The notes: generated by a model not told the origin, from the letters alone. Numbered from the stretch's first letter, positions 7,167 through 15,948 are shown. The stretch is 33,351 nt of DNA from Methanobacteriota archaeon (GCA_030446015.1 JASUSO010000015.1:1-33351); one strand, 5' to 3'. Translations and numbers: made by a program.

Positions 7167-7570
7167 TATCGCCACACACTGCCCCCGCCCCTTGGGGGGG
7201 CGGAACGACTGCCGGAACGGCAGGAGTTTGAGCACCGCCAGGTGCGATTGAGGAGCGCGAAGCGCGGGCGGTGGGGGTTATAGGGAGCGTTTTGGGTAGA
7301 GACAGGGGAGGGGGCACGCCCCCCTTCCCACCTAGCGGTGCTCAAGCTCGCTCCGCTCGCACCTCGAAGACCTTCGGTCTTCTCGTGCTCCGTTCCTAGC
7401 GGAACATCGCACCTCGCACCCAACGGTGCTCAAGCTCGTTGCGCTCGCACTCCCCGTCAGCCCCTCGCACCTAACGGTGCTCATGCTCCTGCCCCGCACC
7501 TGACGGTGCTCCAGCTCCGTTCCGTTGGAACGTCGCACCCTTCGGCCAGTCGCACTCCCCAATGGCGATA
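7167..7570. repeat. Hairpin-array element, copy 2 (404 bp, terminal inverted repeats)
   Basis: Bounded by TATCGCCA (7167-7174) and TGGCGATA (7563-7570). It has the same architecture as copy 1: GC-rich hairpin after the left end, CTGCC-ggaa-CGGCAG, GCACC-gcca-GGTGC, GCGC-gaa-GCGC, the central GAGACAGGGGAGGGGG with GGGGG-cacg-CCCCC, then GCACC/GGTGC hairpins with loops tagc, caac, taac and tgac, GAAGACC-ttc-GGTCTTC, GTTCC-tagc-GGAAC and CGTTCC-gtt-GGAACG. The right arm is about 80 bp longer than in copy 1 through extra GCACC-loop-GGTGC units. Left-arm units are purine-rich on plus, right-arm units purine-rich on minus. Confidence 0.8.
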
Positions 7571-7721
7571 CTTAGTGGGAAGCCGTGGATGAGGGCACAG
7601 GATACGAAAAGCGAGACCCCGTTCGTTTGGTGGGAGCGTCGGGTAGTATACGGGTTTACGCGACCGACGGGTGCCTGAATTTAAAAGAATTGCAAGCCGG
7701 GGATCCAGGAGCCTGCTTCCC

Positions 7722-8720
7722 TTACTTCCCAAAGTCTCGATACTTCCCCTGCTCAAGCACCGCATCCAGGATCACAAGCGCGAGCATGCACTCCGCGACC
7801 GGGACAATCCGCGGCGCGATGCAGGGGTCATGCCTTCCCTCGACGGTAATCTCCCGCTCCTTTCCGGCGGTATCGACGGTCTGCTGGGCTTTGCGTATCG
7901 AGGGCGTCGGCTTGACGGCAAGCCGGACGACGATATCCTGCCCAGTGCTGATCCCGCCGAGGACGCCCCCCGCATGGTTGCTTGCAAACCCGGCTTCGGT
8001 GATGGGATCGTTCATCTCGCTTCCGAGGAGCCGGGCGGCGCCGAACCCCTCGCCGATCTCGACGCCCTTCACCGCACCGATCCCCATCATCGCCCCGGCG
8101 ATGACGGCGTCGAGTTTCCCGAATACCGGGTCGCCGAGCCCCGCCGGGCACCCGGATGCCGTCACTTCGACGATCCCTCCTACGGAGTCGCCTGCGTCCC
8201 GGGCGGCACGGATCTCCGCTTCCATTGCGTCCGGCGTCGTCGCACCGTGCACCTCGACGACCCTCCCCCTGATCGCGATCCCGCAGGGTTCGAGGCAGCG
8301 GGCCGCCACCGCTCCGGCGGCGACCCGGGCCAGGGTCTCCCGGCCTGAACTTCTCCCGCCGCCGCGGTGGTCGCGAAGCCCGTACTTCGCCTGCCAGGTG
8401 TAGTCTGCATGCCCCGGCCGGAAGACGTCCCGGAGCGCGTCGTAGTCCTCCGACCGGACGTCCTGGTTCCTGACGAGGAGCGCGATGGGAGCGCCGGTCG
8501 TTCGCCCCTCAAAGACCCCCGAGAGGATCTCCACCCGGTCGGCCTCCTTCCGACCGGACTCAAGCGGGCTCTTCCCCGGCCGCCTGCGGTCGAGGTAGGG
8601 CTGGATATCCGCCTCCGTGAGGGGGATGCCGGGCGGACAGCCGTCGACGACCGCGCCCACCGCCGGCCCGTGGCTCTCTCCGAACGTCGTGCACCTGAAG
8701 TTTCTTCCGAACGTGTTCAT
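7722..8720 (-). CDS. aroC: Chorismate synthase
   Basis: Converts 5-enolpyruvylshikimate 3-phosphate to chorismate using reduced FMN. The 332-residue protein begins [20 protein letters not shown], with the conserved GESHG and VDGCPPG at the N-terminus, [14 protein letters not shown] and [13 protein letters not shown] in the middle, and [15 protein letters not shown] plus KPTPSI in the C-terminal FMN/substrate region. It is slightly shorter than bacterial enzymes (about 360) but no motif is missing. It is the last gene of the aro operon; its ATG overlaps the stop of the upstream aroK-aroE gene by 4 nt (ATGA), indicating translational coupling. Confidence 0.96.
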   Translation of the reverse strand: MNTFGRNFRCTTFGESHGPAVGAVVDGCPPGIPLTEADIQPYLDRRRPGKSPLESGRKEADRVEILSGVFEGRTTGAPIALLVRNQDVRSEDYDALRDVFRPGHADYTWQAKYGLRDHRGGGRSSGRETLARVAAGAVAARCLEPCGIAIRGRVVEVHGATTPDAMEAEIRAARDAGDSVGGIVEVTASGCPAGLGDPVFGKLDAVIAGAMMGIGAVKGVEIGEGFGAARLLGSEMNDPITEAGFASNHAGGVLGGISTGQDIVVRLAVKPTPSIRKAQQTVDTAGKEREITVEGRHDPCIAPRIVPVAECMLALVILDAVLEQGKYRDFGK

Positions 8721-10201
8721 GCAAGCATCTCCCGCACCAGTTCCGGCGTGACGCGGATCCCGGTGATCAGCCGGAACTGCTCCGTCGCCTGGTGGACGAA
8801 CATCTCCGTGCCGACGATCGTCTCGCACCCGGCCTCCCTCGCCGCCCGGATAAGCGGCGTCTCCGGCGGGGTGTAGACGAGATCGAAGACCGTCGTCCCG
8901 CGCTCGAGGTCGCCCGCGGCAAGCAGGCTCCGGGTGTCGGGCTCCATCCCGACCGGGGTTGCGTGTACAACCACATCGGCGTCGGCCCCTTTGAACTCTT
9001 CGAGACCGCCCCAGCGGCATCCGAACCGCTCCGCAAGCCTCTTCGCAGCACCCGGTGTCCGGGCGAGCACCGTCACCTCCATGTCGAGCGAACGAAGCGC
9101 GTAGATCGCCGCGGCCGCCGCCCCCCCGGCGCCGAGCACAACCGCCCGGGCGCCCATCCGGTGGACGAGCGGGGTCCTGACCCCCAGCCAGTCGGTGTTG
9201 TGGCCGTACATCCTCCCGCCGCACCGGACAACGGTGTTCACCGCCCCGATCGTCGCCGCATGGTCGTCGACTTCATCCAGGTATCGCATCACGTCGGTCT
9301 TGAACGGGATGGTGACGGATAGGCCCTTCAAGGGAAGGAGAGAGGCGAGATGGATGATGGTTCCCGCATCCGGCCACTCGAAGCGGGTGTAGTGGTAGTT
9401 CATCCCGAAGTGTTCAAAGAGCCTGTTGTAGAGGAGCGGGCTTCTGCTGTGGACGCAGGGGTTCCCGGCGATGCCGCACACCATGAGGCCCGGGTCACGG
9501 TCAAGCATCTCCCGGAGGGTGGAGAGCCCGAACTGCTCAAGGAGGATATCGCGGTCATGATCTCGCGTCTTCGCGTCTTCGCGTGAAACAGGGATGCGGG
9601 GATGGGGATCCTGCCGCACGCGAAGCCGCGAAGTTCGCGAAGGGAGTGGCAGGCTGCGGGAAAACTCCGCATCTTTATGTTTCTCATCCGGGGAGATGCC
9701 GGCTTTCCCGCTGATCTCCCGGACGATCATATCCGCGACCTCTTCCGGCGTACGCCTCCCGGTATCGATGCAGATGTCGGCCGCACCGAGGTAGGCCTCC
9801 TCTCTCTGGAGGAGGAGCGTGCGCACCTCTTCCTCCGGGGGGAGCTCGGTCAGCCCCGGCCGGTCGCTCCCGGCGATCCGCCCGTGGATGACCCCGGGCG
9901 GGGCGGTGAGGAGATAGACCCTGCCGTGCCGCCGGAGGTCGGCGACGTTTGCCGGGTCGCATACCGCCCCGCCGCCGGTGGCGATCACACCCTCCGCATC
10001 CCGGAGCGACGCGACGACCTCCCGCTCCAGGGCGCGGAAGTGCGGTTCACCATGCCGCCGGAATACCTCCGGGATCGGCATCCCTGCCCGCTGCTCCACC
10101 ATCGCATCGGTGTCATAGAACGGCAGCCCGAGGCGATCCGCGAGGATCCGCCCGACCGAAGTCTTCCCGGTCCCCCGGAAACCGATGAGGACGACCTTCA
10201 C
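8717..10201 (-). CDS. aroK-aroE: Bifunctional shikimate kinase - shikimate dehydrogenase (AroK-AroE fusion)
   Basis: One 494-residue reading frame joins two enzymes. Residues 1-165 are a P-loop shikimate kinase of bacterial type: Walker [10 protein letters not shown] (7-15), the Asp pair in DTDAMVE, GGGA (76-79) and DRPGL. Residues about 218-494 are shikimate dehydrogenase: SRSPLLYN (252-259), VTIPFK with catalytic Lys301, NTDWLG with Asp337, and the NADP motif GAGGAAAAA. They perform consecutive steps, dehydroshikimate to shikimate to shikimate 3-phosphate. Many archaea use a GHMP-type kinase instead, so the AroK half suggests exchange with bacteria. The linker (about 186-214) is the in-frame translation of a palindromic repeat. 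GTG at 10199-10201 overlaps the aroA stop by 4 nt. Confidence 0.9.
   Translation of the reverse strand: MKVVLIGFRGTGKTSVGRILADRLGLPFYDTDAMVEQRAGMPIPEVFRRHGEPHFRALEREVVASLRDAEGVIATGGGAVCDPANVADLRRHGRVYLLTAPPGVIHGRIAGSDRPGLTELPPEEEVRTLLLQREEAYLGAADICIDTGRRTPEEVADMIVREISGKAGISPDEKHKDAEFSRSLPLPSRTSRLRVRQDPHPRIPVSREDAKTRDHDRDILLEQFGLSTLREMLDRDPGLMVCGIAGNPCVHSRSPLLYNRLFEHFGMNYHYTRFEWPDAGTIIHLASLLPLKGLSVTIPFKTDVMRYLDEVDDHAATIGAVNTVVRCGGRMYGHNTDWLGVRTPLVHRMGARAVVLGAGGAAAAAIYALRSLDMEVTVLARTPGAAKRLAERFGCRWGGLEEFKGADADVVVHATPVGMEPDTRSLLAAGDLERGTTVFDLVYTPPETPLIRAAREAGCETIVGTEMFVHQATEQFRLITGIRVTPELVREMLA
9561..9645 (-). repeat. CGCGAAG palindromic element inside the aroK-aroE linker
   Basis: Two arms, 9561-9586 and 9617-9645, are imperfect inverted repeats built from the heptamer-like unit CGCGAAG/CTTCGCG, separated by about 30 nt. 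On the coding (minus) strand the order is CTTCGCGAACTTCGCGGC, spacer, CACGCGAAGACGCGAAGACG. The same arms in the same order and total length occur in non-coding DNA at 31218-31303 on the plus strand. Here it is translated without a stop, giving residues about 186-214, including [10 protein letters not shown]. Confidence 0.8.
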
Positions 10202-11466
10202 AGCAGCCCCTCCCCGTACAGCGCCTCCCAGAACCCGGGGAAGGACTTCTCCACGCATTCGGGGTCGCGGATCGCCATCCCACCGACCGCGAGGCCGAGC
10301 ACGGCGAACGCCATCGCCGTCCGGTGGTCGTCGTGCGGGTCGACGGCCACACCGTGGAGGGGTGCGGGCGTGATCGTGAGGGAGTCCTCCGTAACCCTGA
10401 CCCCCGCGCCCATCCGCCGGAGGGTCTCCGCCGTCACCCCGACGCGGTCGCTCTCCTTGTACTGCAGGTGCCCAATCCCCGTGATCGTCGTCGGCGAACC
10501 GGCGACCGCCGCTACCGCCGCGAGCGTCTGGACGGTGTCGGGAGACGAGGACATATCGATCTCGATGCCGGCAAGGTCGCCCGTCCGCTCCACCGTCACC
10601 GAGTCGGTGCCGGAGATCACTCGACACCCCATCGCCTCGAGGGCGTCGAGGAACCGGCGGTCGCCCTGGACGGAGGTCGGGGAGAGGCCCGTGACCGTGA
10701 CCCTCCCGCCGCAGACGGCCGCGACCGCGAAGAGGTAGGAGGCCGAGGAGTAGTCCCCCTCGACAGGGTAGTCCCTCCCCCGGTAGGCTCTCCCGCTCTC
10801 CACCCGGAACCAGTCGTAGCCCCGCCGCTCGATATGCCCCCCGAACCCGAGCATCACGTCCACGGTCACATCGAGGTACGACCGGGAAGCCGGGGTTGCC
10901 GGGAGCGTGAGTTCCACGTCCTCCTCCGCGTAGGGCGCCGCCATCAGAATGGATGAGACGAACTGGCTGCTGATGCTCCCGTCGATCGTCGTCCTCCCGC
11001 CCCGGAGCCTGCCGGAGATGCGGATGGGCGGGAACCCCGGCTCGCCGACGAACGCGACGTCGCCGCCGAGCGCCCGGAGCGCCCCAGCAAGGGGGCCGAC
11101 CGGCCGCTCGAGCATCCGCGCACTCCCCGTCAGCACCACCGGGTGCCGGGCGAGGAGTGCCGCCGAGGTGAGGAGCCGCAGCGTCGTCCCGGAGTTCCCG
11201 CAGTCGATCGTCACCTCTCCCGCCGTCGGGAAGGTGCCGCCGCAGCCGGCGACGGCGATCTCTCCCGGCAGCCACTCGAGTTGCACCCCGAGGGCCTCGA
11301 GCCCCCGGGCGGTCAGTTCCGTATCGGCCGCCCGGAGCGGCCTTATGACCCGCGTTCTTCCCGAGGCGAGCGCTCCCGCGATCAGCGCCCGGTGGGTGTA
11401 ACTCTTGGAGGGCGGCGCCTCGAACCTTGCGTCGACCGGACCGGTCTGTGAGACGCGGACGATCAT
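10198..11466 (-). CDS. aroA: 5-enolpyruvylshikimate-3-phosphate (EPSP) synthase
   Basis: Condenses shikimate 3-phosphate with phosphoenolpyruvate. The 422-residue protein begins MIVRVSQTGPVDARFEAPPS and contains the active-site Lys in PPSKSYTHR, the loop DCGNSGTTLRLLTS (the family's GNAGTA-type motif), SSQFVSSILMAAP, GDYSSASYLFA, and the late KESDR and DHRTAMAFA motifs. Length fits the family. Although the frame is open much further upstream, the ATG at 11464-11466 is chosen because it starts at the family's usual N-terminus and overlaps the pheA stop by 4 nt (ATGA). It is followed with a 4-nt overlap by aroK-aroE. Confidence 0.96.
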   Translation of the reverse strand: MIVRVSQTGPVDARFEAPPSKSYTHRALIAGALASGRTRVIRPLRAADTELTARGLEALGVQLEWLPGEIAVAGCGGTFPTAGEVTIDCGNSGTTLRLLTSAALLARHPVVLTGSARMLERPVGPLAGALRALGGDVAFVGEPGFPPIRISGRLRGGRTTIDGSISSQFVSSILMAAPYAEEDVELTLPATPASRSYLDVTVDVMLGFGGHIERRGYDWFRVESGRAYRGRDYPVEGDYSSASYLFAVAAVCGGRVTVTGLSPTSVQGDRRFLDALEAMGCRVISGTDSVTVERTGDLAGIEIDMSSSPDTVQTLAAVAAVAGSPTTITGIGHLQYKESDRVGVTAETLRRMGAGVRVTEDSLTITPAPLHGVAVDPHDDHRTAMAFAVLGLAVGGMAIRDPECVEKSFPGFWEALYGEGLL

Positions 11467-12254
11467 ATCGGCACCTCCATGCGGGCGTAGCACCCGAGCT
11501 CCCTGACGGTGGTCATACCCTTGAGTTCCTCTTTTGCTTCCCGCCATCCTTCGGCGATCTCCATATCGATGAAGAACAGGTACTTCCCCATGCCCCGGCG
11601 GGACGGCCGCGATTCGATCCGGGTCAGGTTGATCCCGCGCCGGGCGAAGACCGCGAGGATATCGGCAAGGAGCCCGACCCGGTCGAGTTCGGGGTCGACA
11701 AGGAGGCTGCACTTCGTGGCTCCCGCAGACTCGCGGGGGAGAGCGGATATCTCGATGAACCGGGTGGTGTTCTCCCTGCTGTTCTGGACGTCCCGGACGG
11801 CGATCGGGAGGCCGTAAACCGCTGCCGCCCTCTCCGAGACGACTGCACCGGCGCGGCTCTCTCTCTGCATCGCCATCGCGCTCGCTGCATTGCTGCTCGT
11901 GTGCACGACCTCCACCCCGAGGCTGTCGAGGAAGACGGAGCACTGCTCGTGCGTCTGCGGGTGCGCGTAGATGACCGAGAGGCGTGCGGGGTCTCCCCGG
12001 GCTGCAAGGTGGTGCCGGACGGGCATGTAGGCCTCTCCGGTGATCGAGACGTCGAACTCCAGGAGCCCCTGGAGCGTCTCCCCGACACCGCCAGCCTCCG
12101 AGTTCTCGATCGGTACGAGCCCTTTCGATCCGCCGGCCGCCACACGCTTGATGATCGAGCGGATCGTCGGCAGGAGTTCGATATCGTCCCCGTAGAGCCT
12201 GACCGCGAGTTCGTGGCTGAACGTTCCCGCCGGCCCGAGTGTTGCGACGGTCAT
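11463..12254 (-). CDS. pheA: Prephenate dehydratase with ACT domain
   Basis: Converts prephenate to phenylpyruvate, the phenylalanine branch. The 263-residue protein has a periplasmic-binding-like catalytic region beginning TVATLGPAGTFSHELA and the catalytic Thr in NTTRFIEIS (about residue 165). A C-terminal ACT domain follows (about 178-263: KCSLLVDPELDRVGLLADIL, then the phenylalanine-binding ESRP motif in TRIESRPSRR). The ACT domain predicts feedback inhibition by phenylalanine. There is no chorismate mutase domain, unlike the enterobacterial P-protein. Start and stop both overlap neighbours by 4 nt (tyrA upstream, aroA downstream). Confidence 0.94.
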   Translation of the reverse strand: MTVATLGPAGTFSHELAVRLYGDDIELLPTIRSIIKRVAAGGSKGLVPIENSEAGGVGETLQGLLEFDVSITGEAYMPVRHHLAARGDPARLSVIYAHPQTHEQCSVFLDSLGVEVVHTSSNAASAMAMQRESRAGAVVSERAAAVYGLPIAVRDVQNSRENTTRFIEISALPRESAGATKCSLLVDPELDRVGLLADILAVFARRGINLTRIESRPSRRGMGKYLFFIDMEIAEGWREAKEELKGMTTVRELGCYARMEVPI

Positions 12255-13084
12255 CGGCTCACCACGTGGTTGATGAGGTCGTCGGTCTCTTCCGTTGCGT
12301 CCTGGAGATACGAGGCGTAGTGGCCGGCGTTTTCGGCGAAGAAGTTCCGGAACCGTTCGGCGTCCCCGGACTCGACGATCTCGCGGAGCGTCCGGACAGC
12401 CTCCTCGAACGCGGCGAGCACCTCCGGGACGGCCGGGTTCATCTGCAGGATGTCGCCGTAGAGCCCGGCGTCCTGGGCGAGGAGCCGTCCGACGAGCCCC
12501 ATCTCGATCCGGTAGATGGGGCTCGTGAACCGGAGGGTCTCCGCGACGTCGGCACCGGTCCGGCGGATGGCCTCCGCCTTTGCAAGCGTCCCGAAGTGGG
12601 TGAGCCCCTGGATCACCGCCATCATCCGGTCGTGGTCTTCCGGTGTCGAGAGGGTGATCGCCGCACCCTGGTCACGGAAGACGGAGAGGAGCCCTTCAAG
12701 GGTCTTCGGGCTGCACCTGGCGGGCGTTGCGACGATCGTCTGGCCCCGGAGCGATGCGGCGCCGGGCCCGAACATCGGGTGGAGCCCGATCACCTCCGCA
12801 CAGGAGGCGAGCATCGCCCGGACGGGCTCGGCCTTGAGGGAGGTGAGGTCGCAGAAGACCTGCTCCTCCGAGAGGAGCGGCGCGACCTCGCGGATCACCC
12901 CGATTGTGGCGCGGATGGGGACCGAGACCATGACGAGGTCCGCCATCTCCGCGACGTCCCGGTTGGTGAGAGGGGTCGCCGTCCCCGAGACGACCGTCTC
13001 CCACCCGGCGTCCTCGAAGACCCCGGCAAAGAACCGGCCCATCTGCCCCGTGCCGCCGATGATGCCTGCAAGCATTCCCGTCAC
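12251..13084 (-). CDS. tyrA: Prephenate dehydrogenase
   Basis: Oxidative decarboxylation of prephenate to 4-hydroxyphenylpyruvate, the tyrosine branch. The 277-residue protein starts with a Rossmann fold, IIGGTGQMGRFF (about 8-19), followed by the family motif IGLHPMFGPG with its His-Pro, and a helical C-terminal dimer domain. No mutase or ACT domain is fused. The GTG at 13082-13084 gives the usual 4-nt overlap with the DHQ synthase stop, but its GGAG lies only 2 nt upstream; the ATG three codons later (13075) has an 11-nt spacing. Either may be used; the difference is three residues. Confidence 0.92.
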   Translation of the reverse strand: MTGMLAGIIGGTGQMGRFFAGVFEDAGWETVVSGTATPLTNRDVAEMADLVMVSVPIRATIGVIREVAPLLSEEQVFCDLTSLKAEPVRAMLASCAEVIGLHPMFGPGAASLRGQTIVATPARCSPKTLEGLLSVFRDQGAAITLSTPEDHDRMMAVIQGLTHFGTLAKAEAIRRTGADVAETLRFTSPIYRIEMGLVGRLLAQDAGLYGDILQMNPAVPEVLAAFEEAVRTLREIVESGDAERFRNFFAENAGHYASYLQDATEETDDLINHVVSR

Positions 13085-14067
13085 TTCTCCAGGATCGTCT
13101 CTTTGACGGCGACGCCGAAATGCCGCCCGCCCTCCGCGACGCTGCCGAGCACCGTATCGCCGACCGCGAGGGCGGCGACCGATACGGCCGTCCCGTCGGG
13201 TCTGACGAGCCGGATCGTCTCGGCGTTCTGGAGAACCAGGCTCACCGTCGCGTCGCCGGCCTTCGCCTCGACGAGGAGAAGCGGACGGCGCTCGATCTTC
13301 ACCCTCCCGACGACCGCGTCATGGGTCGTGCCGGTATGCTCTGCGACGAGCACCTTATCGCCCACCGCGAGGTCGGCGAGGTACGCGGTCTTCCCGCCGG
13401 GGAGGAGGATGTAGGCATGCACCGCCCCGGCATTCACCCGAAACGGGCGCGGCGCCACGTAGGGGTTCTCCAGGGTCTCGGGGTGGACCATCAGGAACGC
13501 CGAGGAGGTGTTGCCGACGAGCATCCCTTCCCCGTCGGCGAGGAGCGAGCAGGTGTCGACACAGACCCGGTCGCCCATCCCGACGGGGACGATCCGGGTC
13601 ACCTCGAACGGGACGAGTGGAACCTCCTCGCCGGCGCCGGCGACCGTCTTCGCGACCCGGCGGACTTCCGCAGGGTCGTCGGTCGCAAGGAGGATGCCCG
13701 CCACGCCGCGTTCGAGGACGGTCAGGGCGACCCTTGCCTCGCCGGCGTTTGCGACCGCTGCAACGATCCGGTCGGACTGAGCGACGAGGTTCTCGAGCGG
13801 GATGACCGTCCAGTCCCGCGTACGGACGATTGTATAGCCCTGCCGGGAGAGCCGGAGCGCCTCCTCCTCGGACGCTTTGTCGACGATCTCGACCTCGAAG
13901 ACGTCTTTTCCGGGAACCAGATCGCCGTTCTCTGCGATCGTCGTCACCCGGCCGAGTTCCCGCACCCGCTCTGCGTCGTCCACGACCAGGGCGTCGGCGC
14001 CGCTCTCGAGCGCGGTCGTCGCGAGATCCTTCCTCCACGGCCTGAGATCGACCCAGAACTGCTTCAT
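13081..14067 (-). CDS. 3-dehydroquinate synthase II (archaeal AroB')
   Basis: Makes 3-dehydroquinate from 2-amino-3,7-dideoxy-D-threo-hept-6-ulosonate by NAD-dependent oxidative deamination and cyclisation. It replaces the DAHP-based entry steps in many euryarchaea (Methanocaldococcus MJ1249 family). The 328-residue sequence begins [20 protein letters not shown] and shows the family pattern through SLLADGEGMLVGNTSSAFLM, ENPYVAPRPFRVNAGAVHAY and a beta-rich C-terminal half with two HTGTTHDAVVGRVKIERRPL-like segments. It overlaps tyrA and the upstream ADTH synthase gene by 4 nt each, placing first and late pathway steps in one transcript. Confidence 0.95.
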   Translation of the reverse strand: MKQFWVDLRPWRKDLATTALESGADALVVDDAERVRELGRVTTIAENGDLVPGKDVFEVEIVDKASEEEALRLSRQGYTIVRTRDWTVIPLENLVAQSDRIVAAVANAGEARVALTVLERGVAGILLATDDPAEVRRVAKTVAGAGEEVPLVPFEVTRIVPVGMGDRVCVDTCSLLADGEGMLVGNTSSAFLMVHPETLENPYVAPRPFRVNAGAVHAYILLPGGKTAYLADLAVGDKVLVAEHTGTTHDAVVGRVKIERRPLLLVEAKAGDATVSLVLQNAETIRLVRPDGTAVSVAALAVGDTVLGSVAEGGRHFGVAVKETILEK

Positions 14068-14858
14068 TGCTCCGTCCTCAGGGCTTTTGCCGGATCCGCT
14101 CCCTCGTGCACCACCCGGGATATCGCGGCGATGAACCGGGCGGGGTCGTCGCGCTGGAAGGCGTTTCGTCCCATGCAGACGCCCGCCGCGCCCGCATCGA
14201 TGGCGTCACGGATTGTTCTGAGCGTCTCCATATCCCCGCCCTTCTCGCCGCCGGCGATCATCACCGGCACCGAGCAGGCGGCGGTGATCCGGCGGAACGT
14301 CTCGGGGTTCCCGGTGTAGTTCGTCTTAATGAGGTCGGCCCCGAGTTCTTCCGCCACCCGGACGCAATGCCCGATCGACTGCGGCGAGGTGGGATCGATC
14401 CCCTTGCCGCGGGGGTAGATCATGATCAGGAGCGGTATCCCCCAGCGGTTGCAATCGCGTGCCACCTCGCCCGCCGATTCGATCATCCTCGATTCGTTCG
14501 GCGCGCCGAGGTTGATATGGATCGAGACCGCGTCGGCGCCGAGCGCGACCGCCTCCTCCACGGTGCAGACGATCACCTTGTCGTTCGGATCGGGGTTCAT
14601 CGACGTGCTCGCGGAGAGGTGGACGATGAGCCCGATATCCTTTCCGTGCTTCCGGTGCCCCCCTTTCACCATGCCCTTGTGGAGGACGATGGCGTTTGCC
14701 CCGCCCTCGCTCACCGCGTTGACCGTCTCGGTCATATTGCAGAGCCCTTCGATCTGGCCCATCGTGAACCCGTGATCCATCGGGATGATCACGGCGCGGC
14801 CGGTGTTCCTGTCCATTATCCGCTCAAGGCGGATCTCTTTTCCAATCATATCCATCAC
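14064..14858 (-). CDS. 2-amino-3,7-dideoxy-D-threo-hept-6-ulosonate synthase-like aldolase, paralogue A
   Basis: Class I aldolase of the ADTH synthase / archaeal fructose-bisphosphate aldolase family (MJ0400 / MJ1585). ADTH synthase joins L-aspartate semialdehyde with 6-deoxy-5-ketofructose 1-phosphate in the first archaeal shikimate step. The 264-residue protein begins with [20 protein letters not shown] and keeps the catalytic residues: Asp in IPMDHGF, Tyr in MIYPRGKG and the Schiff-base Lys in [10 protein letters not shown], with the phosphate-binding MIAGGEKGG and CMGRNAFQR. The start is ambiguous: GTG 14858, ATG 14855 (TGATG overlap with paralogue B) or ATG 14846, which aligns best with the paralogue. 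Placement next to DHQ synthase II favours ADTH synthase for this copy. Confidence 0.88.
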   Translation of the reverse strand: MMDMIGKEIRLERIMDRNTGRAVIIPMDHGFTMGQIEGLCNMTETVNAVSEGGANAIVLHKGMVKGGHRKHGKDIGLIVHLSASTSMNPDPNDKVIVCTVEEAVALGADAVSIHINLGAPNESRMIESAGEVARDCNRWGIPLLIMIYPRGKGIDPTSPQSIGHCVRVAEELGADLIKTNYTGNPETFRRITAACSVPVMIAGGEKGGDMETLRTIRDAIDAGAAGVCMGRNAFQRDDPARFIAAISRVVHEGADPAKALRTEQ

Positions 14859-15652
14859 GTCCGGAGAATCTCAACAGCTTCCTCTGCCGACCGCCCTTCA
14901 TGAATGATCAGTGCGGCGGCACGGATAAGGCGATCGGGCGCCGGGTGCTGGAAGGCGTTCCTCCCGATTGATATCCCGGCGGCACCGCCCTCCATCGCGC
15001 CCTCGACCAGGTCGAGGATCGCTTGATCGTCGGTCTTTGAGCCGCCCGCGACCACGACCGGCACCGGGCAGCCTCTCGTCACTTCGCGGAACGAGTCCGG
15101 GTCACCGGTGTAGACGGTCTTGACGATATCGGCGCCGAGCTCCGCCGCCACCCGTGCGGAGAGTTTGACACTCTCGACATCGTGCTCGTCCGCTACCTTC
15201 CTGCCCCGCGGGTACATCATCGCGAGGAGCGGCATCCCCCACTCCATGCACTCAACCGCGACACGGCCCAGGTCTTCGAGCATCCGTGCCTCGGAGTCGG
15301 CGCCGACGTTGATGTGCACCGAGACCCCGTCGGCGCCCATCTTCAAGGCGTTCGTGACGGTGTTGACGAGCACCTTGTCGTTCGGGTCGGGCCCGATGCT
15401 GGTGCTCGCCGAGAGATGCATGATGAGACCGACATCCCGCCCGTGACCCCGGTGCCCGTGCAGCGCAAGCCCCACGTGGCCGATGACCGCGTTCGCTCCG
15501 CCCTCGGCGACCAGGTCGATGGTTCTCCCGACATCGACCAGCCCGGGAATGGGGCCGAGCGTCACCCCGTGGTCGAGCGGCACGATGATGGTCTTGCCGG
15601 TGTTCCGATCCATGATACGTTCCAGACGAATCTCTTTTCCTCTCATAATCAT
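14855..15652 (-). CDS. ADTH synthase / archaeal class I FBP aldolase family protein, paralogue B
   Basis: First gene of the aro operon and a close relative of paralogue A, sharing [16 protein letters not shown] at the N-terminus. Catalytic residues are present: Asp in [10 protein letters not shown], Tyr in MMYPRGRK, Lys in [10 protein letters not shown], and the phosphate site VVAGGSKTD...SIGRNAFQH. In Methanocaldococcus two such enzymes are needed: one (MJ1585) makes the DKFP substrate, the other (MJ0400) condenses it with aspartate semialdehyde. The pair here may divide labour the same way, but which copy does which cannot be read from sequence alone. ATG 15652 or ATG 15646 is likely; GGAGG lies 3 nt or 9 nt upstream respectively, so 15646 has the better spacing. 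The frame is open to 15679. Confidence 0.86.
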   Translation of the reverse strand: MIMRGKEIRLERIMDRNTGKTIIVPLDHGVTLGPIPGLVDVGRTIDLVAEGGANAVIGHVGLALHGHRGHGRDVGLIMHLSASTSIGPDPNDKVLVNTVTNALKMGADGVSVHINVGADSEARMLEDLGRVAVECMEWGMPLLAMMYPRGRKVADEHDVESVKLSARVAAELGADIVKTVYTGDPDSFREVTRGCPVPVVVAGGSKTDDQAILDLVEGAMEGGAAGISIGRNAFQHPAPDRLIRAAALIIHEGRSAEEAVEILRT

Positions 15653-15697
15653 AGTCCTCCCCGGATTAAGCGAGTGCAATCTCCGGGAGTATTAAAA

Positions 15698-15710
15698 CCG
15701 GATAAAATAG
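15698..15710 (-). promoter_or_regulatory. Candidate promoter of the aro operon
   Basis: On the minus strand GCTATTTTATCC supplies a TATA-like core about 50-60 nt upstream of the first aldolase start, followed by a second AT run (GGTTTTAATAC) and the GGAGG at 15653-15659. Expected transcript start is near 15679, leaving a leader of roughly 30 nt. No leader peptide, riboswitch or attenuator is apparent in that short leader. Confidence 0.4.
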
Positions 15711-15928
15711 CGATAGAACGCTGCCGCTCCAGAGTTACGGATGTCGGCTGTCGAAAACTGGCAGATCGCTTCTGCACACGCGGCGGCTACTCCGTTAACC
15801 GAGATAAAAGCGGTCACCGGTGAAAAAACATCCACCACGCATTGGCTATATCGTTACGTGTTCTTGTATAAAAATATGCCGGATTTACACGCGGGAAGAG
15901 AATCCGGGACAGGAGATGGCCCGGCGGG

Positions 15929-15933
15929 AAAAA
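15929..15933 (-). terminator. Oligo-T terminator candidate after aMBF1
   Basis: A run of five A on the plus strand (TTTTT on the minus strand) lies 16 nt after the aMBF1 stop, following a GC-rich sequence. Archaeal terminators are often simple T runs, so this is plausible but weak. Confidence 0.3.
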
Positions 15934-15948
15934 TTATGGCGCTTTGCC

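Larger units (their letters stand above)
7016..7721. other. Non-coding stretch holding repeat module and hairpin-array copy 2
   Basis: No credible gene. It contains a 42-nt repeat module at 7106-7147, the complete hairpin-array element at 7167-7570, and about 150 nt of unassigned sequence before the aroC stop codon. Open frames found here are translations of the hairpin modules and have no family resemblance. Confidence 0.7.

Noticed and set aside
7044-7765. Short coding regions in and around element copy 2
   Set aside because: They are translations of hairpin modules, on both strands and in several frames, without starts, family resemblance or normal codon use.
8717-10201. Two separate aroK and aroE genes
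   Set aside because: No stop lies between the domains and I found no convincing ribosome-binding sequence with start codon in the linker; fusion is the simpler reading, though an internal start is not excluded.
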